NCBI GenBank assembly: GCA_002470515.1
Contig: DKML01000004.1
Span: 124,001 to 188,000, forward strand
DNA length: 64,000 nucleotides
Origin: Proteobacteria bacterium UBA7415
GTDB lineage: Bacteria > Pseudomonadota > Gammaproteobacteria > Arenicellales > Arenicellaceae
Reading direction: 5' to 3'
The translations under genes were made by a program, and so were the position numbers. Positions 39,506 to 47,486 of this stretch are shown piece by piece (within the stretch, counting starts at the first letter, position 1; every line of letters begins with the position of its first letter). The notes under the pieces are model-generated. The model saw nothing but the letters and a program-made list of their open reading frames with translations. It was not told the origin of the DNA and searched no databases.

Positions 39506-41194
39506 ATGTCTGAGACCAATAAAAAACTGAACAAGCACAGTGCTACAATCACCCAGCCAAAGTCACAGGGTGCGGGTCAAGCAATGTTGTACGGCACGGG
39601 TTTAACTCGTGAAGACATGAACAAAGCGCAAGTCGGCATTGCGAGTGTTTGGTGGGAAGGCAATACCTGCAATATGCACTTAAACGATTTAGCTGCTCAT
39701 GTTAAGAAAGGGGTGCATGAGGCTGGTTTGGTGGGTATGCGTTTTAATACTATTGGCGTGAGCGACGGTACAACTAATGGCACCAGTGGCATGGCGTATT
39801 CGTTACAGTCGCGCGACATTATTGCTGACTCAATCGAAACAGTCGTTGCGGCGCAGTTTTACGATGGCCTAATTGCTATTCCTGGCTGCGACAAAAACAT
39901 GCCGGGTTGCGTAATGGCGATGGCGCGTTTAAACCGCCCCTCTATTATGGTCTACGGTGGTTCTATTAAACCGGGTCACCACAAAGGCGAAACACTGGAT
40001 ATTATTTCGGCGTTTCAAGCCTATGGTCAGTTTATTGTCGAAACCATCACTGAGGATGATCGCCAGCAGATTATCGAAAAATCTTGCCCAGGCGCGGGTG
40101 CTTGCGGTGGTATGTACACCGCCAACACAATGGCGAGTGCTATCGAAGCCATGGGCATGAGCCTACCTTATAGTGCGTCAGCACCTGCGGTTGACCCAGA
40201 AAAGATTGACGAATGTGAGCGTGCGGGAGCGGCTCTTAAGCATCTATTAGAAATTGATCTAAAGCCGCGCGATATTATGACGCGCGCTGCGTTCGAAAAT
40301 GCCATGGTGGTTATTACCGCTCTTGGCGGTTCTACCAACGCCGTGTTGCATCTTATCGCCATGGCAAGAGCGTTAGATATTGATTTAACCGTGGATGATT
40401 TCCAAGCGGTAAGCGATCGCGTACCGTTTCTTGCAGACCTGAAGCCTAGCGGCCAATACGTTATGCAAGATCTGCATAATGTGGGTGGCACACCGGCGGT
40501 CATGAAGTTCTTGCTTGATAACGGACTGCTTGACGGTGACTGCATGACGGTTACCGGCAAAACACTTGCCGAGAATCTAGAGAATGTAGCTGAACTAAGC
40601 GAAGGCCAAGGGGTTATTAAACCTATCGACCAACCCATGAAGAGAACAGGCCATATTCAAATACTCAAAGGTAATTTGGCTCCCGGCGGCTCCGTTGCAA
40701 AAGTAACGGGTAAAGAGGGCGAAAAATTTGTTGGCCCCGCTAAGGTATTTGATGGCGAGGTGGCGATGATTGCAGCATTAGAGCAAGGTGAGATCGAGCG
40801 TGGAGACGTTATTATTATTCGTTACGAAGGCCCCAAAGGAGGGCCTGGCATGCCAGAGATGCTTAAGCCAACTTCGGCCATTATGGGTGCAGGTCTTGGT
40901 GAGCATGTTGCGATGATTACCGATGGCCGTTTCTCAGGCGGATCGCACGGATTTATTGTGGGTCATGTAGTGCCCGAAGCACAAGAAGGCGGCGCTATCG
41001 CACTAGTCGAAAACGGCGATATAATTACGCTAGACGCGGTTAATAACATAATTGCTGTGGACATTGATGATGCCGTGATCAACGCTCGTCGAGAAAAGTG
41101 GCAAGCTCCTGCATTAAAAGCGACCAGAGGTACTTTGTTTAAGTACATAAAAAATGTTAGTGACGCGTCTAAGGGTTGTGTTACCGACGAGTAA
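39506..41194 (+). CDS. ilvD: Dihydroxy-acid dehydratase
   Basis: This iron-sulfur enzyme of valine, leucine and isoleucine synthesis dehydrates 2,3-dihydroxy acids. Cluster-ligand motifs [13 protein letters not shown] and [18 protein letters not shown] are present, along with GGSTNAVLH and the C-terminal [22 protein letters not shown]. Length is 562 residues, matching the shorter IlvD/Edd group. It stands alone, away from other ilv genes. Confidence 0.96.
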   Translation: MSETNKKLNKHSATITQPKSQGAGQAMLYGTGLTREDMNKAQVGIASVWWEGNTCNMHLNDLAAHVKKGVHEAGLVGMRFNTIGVSDGTTNGTSGMAYSLQSRDIIADSIETVVAAQFYDGLIAIPGCDKNMPGCVMAMARLNRPSIMVYGGSIKPGHHKGETLDIISAFQAYGQFIVETITEDDRQQIIEKSCPGAGACGGMYTANTMASAIEAMGMSLPYSASAPAVDPEKIDECERAGAALKHLLEIDLKPRDIMTRAAFENAMVVITALGGSTNAVLHLIAMARALDIDLTVDDFQAVSDRVPFLADLKPSGQYVMQDLHNVGGTPAVMKFLLDNGLLDGDCMTVTGKTLAENLENVAELSEGQGVIKPIDQPMKRTGHIQILKGNLAPGGSVAKVTGKEGEKFVGPAKVFDGEVAMIAALEQGEIERGDVIIIRYEGPKGGPGMPEMLKPTSAIMGAGLGEHVAMITDGRFSGGSHGFIVGHVVPEAQEGGAIALVENGDIITLDAVNNIIAVDIDDAVINARREKWQAPALKATRGTLFKYIKNVSDASKGCVTDE

Positions 41195-41566
41195 ATATTT
41201 GTACGCCGTTGCCGATTATTCTTTCACATATGTATATACTTGAATGGACGCCTTTAACACGGTAGAGTTCTATCTGTGTAGGGGGGGGTAAGAAAGGGGT
41301 GCAGGGTTGTCAAAGTATCCTTGACGGTTTAAAAATCCAGAGTATTTAGGGTTGTTCCTAGCCTAGTTATTATTGATCGTCTCAAGATATATGTTTTAAA
41401 AGCTGTATTCTGCGAACGCGGCTATTAAATTGTTAGACATTGTAAATGCTTTAGCTAGGGTTAAAACATTGCTGTTAAAGAGCGTTACAATCCATGTTAC
41501 CTTGCGCCTTCACTGCAGATGCTGTGCGTGACAATAATGATAAGGGCTCTTAGGCCTCTAAGCGAC
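41195..41566. other. Intergenic region after ilvD
   Basis: About 370 bases hold a run of eight G residues (41281-41288) and A/T-rich DNA. I see no gene or clear terminator. The region presumably contains the promoter of the next gene. Confidence 0.4.
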
Positions 41567-42598
41567 ATGAATCAAACGATTGGAACAGGAAACACCGAAG
41601 CTTGCCCGAATTGCGGCTCGTTTATGGTGGTTGCGGCGCGCGCTAAATCCGGCGCGCGAGTCAGCGATAAAGACGAGACCATGATAGGATCGTCTGATGT
41701 TACCCTGGGTTCCACTAAGCGCAAAAAGCTGAGATGCGTTGAATGCGGTACTAAGTTTCGCCCGAGCAGCGTTAAGGTTCATTCTTGGAAAACGCCCATT
41801 GGAGTATTTCTTATTATTCTATTGGTTGGGCTTTCGGTGCGGGCGTTTTATCAATTCTCGGCCATGCAAGATGGCATTGATAGCGAGCCTGATACACAGT
41901 CAGCGTCAAGCTCTTCGGATAAGCCAGTTGTTGAACCCTGTTTAGGCGCAGTACAAAACACGCCATACGCTGATGACCAGAGCGCCACCCAAGAATTAGA
42001 AGACGTTCTTGAGCAAGCACCTTCTGATGTAGAAGCGGGTATCTCAGAAACTAATAACTCAAATACTAGTGACTCAAGTCCTAGGGCAACAGGGCTGTAT
42101 GATCAAAAACAAGAAATTGTCGAGCCTAGCCAAGCAGAATTAGAGCGGCTGGACTTGGAACTTGCAGAACGGACAGCGTCAAGCCAAGAGCAGGTTCAGC
42201 GCGTAGAGCAATCATTAAGTAATGCAGATCAAGAAGAGCGAATAGCATTGTTGCGCGTAACGGTGGCGCAGTCCTTAGAGACATGGCGCGCAGCGTGGGA
42301 AAGCGGCGACTTGGAAACTTATTTAAACTCGTATGCGCAAGGCTATACACCGAGCAGCGACATTTCCAATGCAACTTGGCGGAGCCAACGTAAATATCGT
42401 CTTGCCCATAGTCTGCCAAGGCAAATCACCCTAAGTAACTTTGATACGCAATGCGACCTAGACGGTGCTAAATGCGTTGTTGAATTCGACCAGCTCTTCG
42501 AGGCTCCGCTTTTCACAGAAACGTCTCGTAAGCGCTTAGAGTTTGCCGCTGTTTCGGCGGATGACTTTAAACTTATTGCAGAAACGTCGCTCGACTAA
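41567..42598 (+). CDS. Zinc-ribbon, single-span membrane protein with C-terminal NTF2-like domain
   Basis: The N-terminal cytoplasmic part has two CxxC pairs (CPNCGS and CVECGTKF), about 45 residues apart, suggesting a zinc ribbon. A membrane helix (PIGVFLIILLVGLSVRAFY) follows. An acidic Ser/Glu/Gln-rich spacer leads to a C-terminal domain with WRAAWESGDLETYLNSYAQ, typical of SnoaL/NTF2-like folds found in envelope proteins. I take the ATG at 41567; starts at 41519 and 41537 are possible and no ribosome site decides. The function is unknown. rarA follows after 85 bases. Confidence 0.65.
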   Translation: MNQTIGTGNTEACPNCGSFMVVAARAKSGARVSDKDETMIGSSDVTLGSTKRKKLRCVECGTKFRPSSVKVHSWKTPIGVFLIILLVGLSVRAFYQFSAMQDGIDSEPDTQSASSSSDKPVVEPCLGAVQNTPYADDQSATQELEDVLEQAPSDVEAGISETNNSNTSDSSPRATGLYDQKQEIVEPSQAELERLDLELAERTASSQEQVQRVEQSLSNADQEERIALLRVTVAQSLETWRAAWESGDLETYLNSYAQGYTPSSDISNATWRSQRKYRLAHSLPRQITLSNFDTQCDLDGAKCVVEFDQLFEAPLFTETSRKRLEFAAVSADDFKLIAETSLD

Positions 42599-42683
42599 AG
42601 ACAAGCAGCTGGAAGGTTGTCGAAGATCAGCGACACTTAATGCTGATCTGGGAATTACGGCAATAGGGCATTAAAGTGTGCAG

Positions 42684-44018
42684 ATGAACCAAAACCAATA
42701 CAGGCCATTAGCCGACCGGCTAAGACCCACCACGCTTGACGAAGTGATGGGTCAGCAACATTTGCTGGCCAACGGTAAACCATTGCACAGCGCACTAAGC
42801 GAAGGCAAGTTGCACTCTATGGTGTTCTGGGGGCCTCCTGGTACAGGTAAAACCACCTTGGCTAGATTGCTTGCTCTGCGCGCCGATGCAAATTTTGTGG
42901 CGCTCTCGGCCGTTTTGTCTGGGGTTAAGGATATACGCGAAGCCATTGCGGCCGCGGCCGCCAACCAAGCCGCTAACTTTGGACGTACCGTATTATTTGT
43001 TGACGAGGTGCATCGTTTTAACAAAGCTCAACAGGATGCATTTCTGCCGCACATCGAAGACGGCACAATTTTATTTGTTGGCGCAACCACCGAAAACCCC
43101 TCGTTCGAATTAAACAACGCTTTACTCAGTCGCTTGCGAGTGTACGTATTAAAGTCATTGCAAGAGTCAGACCTAGGCGTGTTGATTGATCGTGCTTTGT
43201 CGTCTGAGCAAGGTCTGATGGCCGGTGACAAAGCGAACTCAGTTCCATTCACTATGGACACTGACGCAAAGCTCGCCCTAGCCAAAGCAGCAGACGGTGA
43301 CGCTAGGCGGGTACTTACGCTATTAGAGATCGCGGGTGATTTAGCCGAGGACCGACACATTTCTAGCGACCTGCTAACCGAAGTGATTGCGGGTGGCAGC
43401 GTTCGTCGTTTCGATAAAGGCGGTGACGCGTTCTTTGACCAAATTTCGGCCTTGCATAAGTCAGTGCGAGGCTCAGACCCCGACGCCGCGTTGTACTGGC
43501 TGTGCCGTATGCTTGACGGTGGTTGTGATCCTAGGTACATAGCTCGACGCCTAGTGCGTATGGCGTCTGAAGATATAGGCAATGCCGACCCTCGTGCGTT
43601 AGAACTAACGCTAAACGCGTGGAATGTACAAGAGCGTTTGGGTAGTCCGGAAGGCGAATTGGCTCTGGCGCAAGCTGTGGTTTACTTGAGTATTGCGGCC
43701 AAGAGTAATGCGGTTTATTCGGCGTATAAGCGGGCGATGTCGCTGGCTCAGTCCAGTGGTTCGTTGGATGTGCCGTTGCATATCCGCAATGCGCCTACAC
43801 AACTGATGAAGGATTTGGAATTTGGCAAGGACTACCGATACGCGCATGACGAGACCGACGGCTTCGCGGCAGGCGAGACTTATGTGCCTGACACAGTCCA
43901 AGCGACCTTGCTGGAACAGCCCTTGTACCAGCCCGTAGAACGCGGAATGGAAATTAAGATAAAGGAAAAAATGGATCGTTTGCGCTCACTCAATGAAGCA
44001 GCGCGCAACAAAGGTTAG
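42684..44018 (+). CDS. rarA: Replication-associated recombination protein A (AAA+ ATPase)
   Basis: This ATPase is related to clamp loaders and RuvB and acts at stalled replication forks. Walker A is GPPGTGKTTLARLLA and Walker B is LFVDEVHRFNKAQQDAF. The sensor region GATTENPSFELNNALLSR and the C-terminal MgsA/WHIP domain (FDQISALHKSVRGSDPDAAL) are clear. I start at the ATG at 42684; a GTG two codons earlier is possible. It ends 15 bases from the convergent zur gene. Confidence 0.94.
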   Translation: MNQNQYRPLADRLRPTTLDEVMGQQHLLANGKPLHSALSEGKLHSMVFWGPPGTGKTTLARLLALRADANFVALSAVLSGVKDIREAIAAAAANQAANFGRTVLFVDEVHRFNKAQQDAFLPHIEDGTILFVGATTENPSFELNNALLSRLRVYVLKSLQESDLGVLIDRALSSEQGLMAGDKANSVPFTMDTDAKLALAKAADGDARRVLTLLEIAGDLAEDRHISSDLLTEVIAGGSVRRFDKGGDAFFDQISALHKSVRGSDPDAALYWLCRMLDGGCDPRYIARRLVRMASEDIGNADPRALELTLNAWNVQERLGSPEGELALAQAVVYLSIAAKSNAVYSAYKRAMSLAQSSGSLDVPLHIRNAPTQLMKDLEFGKDYRYAHDETDGFAAGETYVPDTVQATLLEQPLYQPVERGMEIKIKEKMDRLRSLNEAARNKG

Positions 44019-44033
44019 GCTTAGTTTGTTTGC

Positions 44034-44531
44034 CTAGCTTGGCTCTTTCTTGGAGCAAGCCTTACACGTGCCGTGTACTTCGATCACAGGCTCGTTGTGA
44101 ATAAAGCCTAATTGCTCTGCACCACTTTCAATGGCTTGCGCAACCGCTTCGCTATGCAGTTCGGCGGTATGGCCGCAGTGTTGGCAGATGTAAAACTGAC
44201 ATTGGTGACTGGCCTCGGGGCTAGGGCAGCCGATAAAAGCATTCATTGACTCCAGCCGATGCACAAGCTTTGCCGACACCAAAAAATCTAATGCACGATA
44301 GGCCGTAGGCGGAGCGGGCTTATGACCTTTGCTCTGCAGTTGTTGAAGGATGTCGTAAGCGCCTATAGGATTATGCGACGACCATATTATTTCTAATACT
44401 TGGCGGCGCAGTTCAGTGAGCTTTAATCCTTTGCGCGCGCACTCAGCTTCGGCCGTCTCAATTGCGCTAACCTGGCAATGGTCGTGGTCGTGCTGACCTC
44501 TAAAGGGTGAAATAACGCGGGCTTTAGGCAT
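44034..44531 (-). CDS. zur: Fur family regulator, probably Zur
   Basis: This zinc-responsive repressor type has an N-terminal winged helix (KLTELRRQVLEIIWSSHNPIG) and the DNA-recognition part PPTAYRALDFL. The zinc-binding C-terminus carries CQFYICQHCGH and CKACSKK. The pattern APPTAYRALDFL, with family-typical ECARKGLKLTELRR, fits Zur better than Fur. The ATG at 44531 gives 165 residues; an upstream TTG (44576) would add 15. An N-terminal His-rich stretch (GQHDHDHC) may also bind metal. It lies 58 bases after the Sel1/SPOR gene on the same strand. Confidence 0.82.
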   Translation of the reverse strand: MPKARVISPFRGQHDHDHCQVSAIETAEAECARKGLKLTELRRQVLEIIWSSHNPIGAYDILQQLQSKGHKPAPPTAYRALDFLVSAKLVHRLESMNAFIGCPSPEASHQCQFYICQHCGHTAELHSEAVAQAIESGAEQLGFIHNEPVIEVHGTCKACSKKEPS

Positions 44532-44589
44532 ATCTATAAATAGTTGTATGGAATTGCGTATCCAGCTTGATATCAATCTGGACGCTGAC

Positions 44590-46743
44590 CTATTTTGGTT
44601 GAAAGTCGATGTTGGTACAGTACTGGCTTAGCTCAGGCGTTTGCGCATCACTTAAATACCAACTCAAACAACGGCTTTTCTGTAGCTTACCAAAGATCCG
44701 CACTAAGCCTTGGTTTTGTTTAATGCTGGCTTTAGTGGCCTCGGCTGTCGCCTTGTCTGAGAAAGACCCATAGACAAAATAGGTCCAAAACCGGCCTCTT
44801 GATATGGCTTCCAATTGATGTAAACGAGGGTCGCTAGAAAAGGATAACCGATCTAAAAATGCGACTACGCCAGCGGGCTCATCAAAGCTAGCCAACTGAA
44901 TAGTGAAATGCAGTGGCTGCTGCGAGAACAACCAATCATGGTGTTCGTTGGCATTCTCACGCAGTGATGGAGTAAAGGGGTTGATTGGCCCCGAACTAAC
45001 CGAACTCGATGTTGTTGCGGGTTTGCGGCTTGGTGGCGCTGTTGGTGTTTTTGCCTGACGTTTAACTTGTGTCTGAGGCTTCGCTTTGGCTACCTGACCG
45101 TTACGGCTTTCTAATGCAGATAATTCCGAGGTTTTGACCCAAGCCTTAAAGCGGCGCGGTGAGGTGACGCGATACCATCCTTTACGGTTGCCCAATACCG
45201 AAACTGTTTCGTTGAGTTTGAATAGGTCGAGAAATGTTTCGTCGGCGACAATAGGCACTGATCGTGCTCGCACATTGGTGCCTTTAATCGTTCCGATGTC
45301 GTCAGTGAGCTCTAAAAAGTCTTGGTGTACCCATACTGGAAAACCATTGTTGTGTGTAACGATGGTCCAGTCGTTGTCACGTTTAACAACATTGAGCTGT
45401 CGCACATCCTTGGTTAACGCGATTAACACGCTTCGAACGCCAGGGTTGCTGTACAGAGCTACGCTGCGAGTAGCGGGCGGTTTAGACGCAGACCGCTTAG
45501 GCGCACTAAATTCCGTTCCAATGGCAGATTCAGAAGTTGTTGATGCAGGTGTACTGGATTCGCTTTGCTCTTGTCGCACCACAGCTTTTGATGTTGACGT
45601 TGGCTGGACCTGCGATGGGGCAGGTTTGGGCTGTGATGCCGCTGACTGGTTGCGCGATACCACAGGGTTGTCGTTAGGCGACTTAGCTATGGTTTTAGGT
45701 GTGTCAGACAGCTTTGACAACCGCGATCCGCTCGATGCTTCTTTGGCTTTGTTTTTAACATCGTCTGGTAACTTGGCAACAATCTCTCGCTCAGTTACGG
45801 GTACGTCGCTTGCTCGGTCGCGCGCAGGGTTTTCACTGACAGCTATCTGTTGTTTGGGTTCCGAACTAGACTCTAATTTAGTCTGTGGAGTAGGGGCATT
45901 GTTACTAACGGCATTATTATTAGTAGAAGCATTGCTCGTAGTGGTCTGGGCCAAAGATTCTGCGGGCGTAACCCGCGAAACAAAGTCAGAAGACTCATCA
46001 GCCCGGTTTGGCTTGTTGCTGGCTAACGCCGAGGCCAGGTCTGCTTGTGCGGCTTCTCGATTGGCTTTTTCGCGTGCCTGCGCGAGCAACTTGTCTAAGT
46101 TTTCGTCCCAGCCTAGCTCAACCAATATGGCGGCCGACTTAGGTTCGCCATTAGCGGTGGCTCGTTCAAACCAACGTTTGGCTTCTTTTTCGTCTTTCTC
46201 TAAGCCTATGCCCAGGTAGGTCGCGCGGCCAATATTAAACTGCGCTAAGGGATGGTCTTGCTTAGCTGCTTTTAACCACCAACTTACTGCTTCGTTTTCG
46301 TTTTTGTTAACACCTTGTCCGGTTAAATACTGATGGCCAAGATTGTATTGTGCCAACGGATGTCCTTGGCGAGCGGCTTGTTTGTACCAATACACGGCTT
46401 GTTCATAGTCTGGCTCGCTGAACTGGTCGTTGGTGAATAACACACCCACTTTAAATTGCGCGTCACGGTCGCCTTCGTAGGCCGCGAGCATCCAATGGTC
46501 TAATTCTTTCTTATACTTGGCTTCTAGATTTTCCTCGCTAGTGGCAATGCCAAATTCTGTTTGGGCGTTAGCGGTAGCAGACCAAGCCGCTGTTAAGACG
46601 ACGGCAAGCAGTAGTAAAAGCATTTTTGATGCAACGCCAGCAGACGCCGACACAAAGCAAATATGCACCAACAACTTAGAGCGCACTCTATGGCGAATGG
46701 GCGAAAATGACAGGAGGGCAGAGTGACTACTCGGTTTAATCAT
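44590..46743 (-). CDS. Sel1-repeat, SH3-like and SPOR domain envelope protein
   Basis: An N-terminal hydrophobic segment (about residues 40-58) is followed by Sel1-type repeats (AVYWYKQAARQGHPLAQYNLG and two to three more). A disordered Ser/Pro/Gln/Lys-rich stretch comes next, then an SH3-like region (NVRARSVPIV, GWYRVTSPRRFKAWVKTSEL), another linker, and a C-terminal SPOR domain (FTIQLASFDEPAGVVAFLDR). SPOR domains bind septal peptidoglycan, so a cell-wall or division role is inferred. The start is uncertain: the ATG at 46623 begins directly at a clean signal peptide (MLLLLLAVVLTAAWSATANA). Confidence 0.72.
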   Translation of the reverse strand: MIKPSSHSALLSFSPIRHRVRSKLLVHICFVSASAGVASKMLLLLLAVVLTAAWSATANAQTEFGIATSEENLEAKYKKELDHWMLAAYEGDRDAQFKVGVLFTNDQFSEPDYEQAVYWYKQAARQGHPLAQYNLGHQYLTGQGVNKNENEAVSWWLKAAKQDHPLAQFNIGRATYLGIGLEKDEKEAKRWFERATANGEPKSAAILVELGWDENLDKLLAQAREKANREAAQADLASALASNKPNRADESSDFVSRVTPAESLAQTTTSNASTNNNAVSNNAPTPQTKLESSSEPKQQIAVSENPARDRASDVPVTEREIVAKLPDDVKNKAKEASSGSRLSKLSDTPKTIAKSPNDNPVVSRNQSAASQPKPAPSQVQPTSTSKAVVRQEQSESSTPASTTSESAIGTEFSAPKRSASKPPATRSVALYSNPGVRSVLIALTKDVRQLNVVKRDNDWTIVTHNNGFPVWVHQDFLELTDDIGTIKGTNVRARSVPIVADETFLDLFKLNETVSVLGNRKGWYRVTSPRRFKAWVKTSELSALESRNGQVAKAKPQTQVKRQAKTPTAPPSRKPATTSSSVSSGPINPFTPSLRENANEHHDWLFSQQPLHFTIQLASFDEPAGVVAFLDRLSFSSDPRLHQLEAISRGRFWTYFVYGSFSDKATAEATKASIKQNQGLVRIFGKLQKSRCLSWYLSDAQTPELSQYCTNIDFQPK

Positions 46744-46938
46744 TGTTACTTTGCTAGCCCTCAGTCAAAAATTGAATTTTAAAGCGGCGTATAAAGCTAC
46801 TTTAACGTGGCTTAAGTCTAACACTTTTTAGGCCAAACTAAGATTTGTGCGAAACTGACAACGCAAATTTTTGATTTCTTTACGATCTCGAAAATAAATT
46901 GCATTTCCTTGCAAGAACTACTTGCGTGAAAAACGCTT
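46744..46938. other. Upstream part of the nrdJ intergenic region
   Basis: About 195 bases of A/T-rich DNA between the divergent Sel1/SPOR gene and the NrdR-like boxes. No gene or known RNA element was recognised here. Confidence 0.4.
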
Positions 46939-46954
46939 ACACATTATCTTATGG
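46939..46954. promoter_or_regulatory. Putative NrdR box 1
   Basis: ACACATTATCTTATGG matches 12 of 16 positions of the NrdR consensus ACACWATATATWGTGT. It lies exactly 32 bases, about three helical turns, from a better match at 46971. NrdR represses ribonucleotide reductase genes through paired boxes, and nrdJa is the next gene downstream. Confidence 0.5.
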
Positions 46955-46970
46955 TTTCTGTCGAAACAAA

Positions 46971-46986
46971 CCACAATATGTAGTGG
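46971..46986. promoter_or_regulatory. Putative NrdR box 2
   Basis: CCACAATATGTAGTGG keeps the CACAATAT...TAGTG core of the NrdR consensus and is nearly palindromic. Its 32-base phasing with box 1 and its position before nrdJa support the call. A possible -35 (TTGACT, 46998-47003) lies just downstream with a weak -10. Confidence 0.65.
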
Positions 46987-47486
46987 TTTTTCGAATATTG
47001 ACTGCTTTAAGCGTGTGTTCACCAACTATTAATTTGTTGAGCATTTTTCTATAAAACGCCGATAAGTGTCTGAATTAATTACGTTCTCGCTGATGCTCAC
47101 TGCCCACTAAACTGCAACGATTTGAATTGAACCTCACGGTTCAGTCCCCCTTGTTATGTTTGTGCGCAAATCACTTTTTTGTGAATTAGCGAGACCCGAA
47201 TAACATACACACTAATTTGCCAACTTAGATGTACTCGAGGGGTTTCTCTTTAGTCTAGGTTAGTCTGCAAAGCGCCATACAAAGGGCTCCAACTTGCGAA
47301 GGTTGGCCGCTCATGTCAGGTTTATTAAAGCTTCAGAACGTTTGAAGATTTTTGCTTAGCATGCTCAGACCCAGATTAAGACTGCCCGATAACTAATAAA
47401 AATAAATACGAGTGCACTATTAATAACATGCGTAATAGTAATAACACGCGTAATAGTACGCGATCGAATAACCGAGGAAGGAAGAG
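46987..47486 (+). other. 500-base leader between NrdR-like boxes and nrdJa
   Basis: If transcription starts near the boxes, the nrdJa message has an unusually long untranslated leader. I looked for a cobalamin riboswitch, which would suit a B12-dependent enzyme, but did not find a convincing B12 box. The last part (47421-47456) holds two tandem 18-bp copies of TAATAACA(T/C)GCGTAATAG. Confidence 0.45.
47421..47456 (+). repeat. Two tandem 18-bp repeats before nrdJa
   Basis: TAATAACATGCGTAATAG and TAATAACACGCGTAATAG are adjacent (47421-47438 and 47439-47456), differing at one base. The core TAATAACACG reappears inside the gene at 47501-47510. Confidence 0.9.

Noticed and set aside
45134..46219. 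A 361-codon open frame on the plus strand
   Set aside because: It is antisense to the Sel1/SPOR gene, has no known motif, and its composition mirrors the Ser/Pro-rich linker on the other strand.
46987..47486. Cobalamin riboswitch before nrdJa
   Set aside because: I looked for the B12 box and found no convincing match; only a covariance search could settle it.
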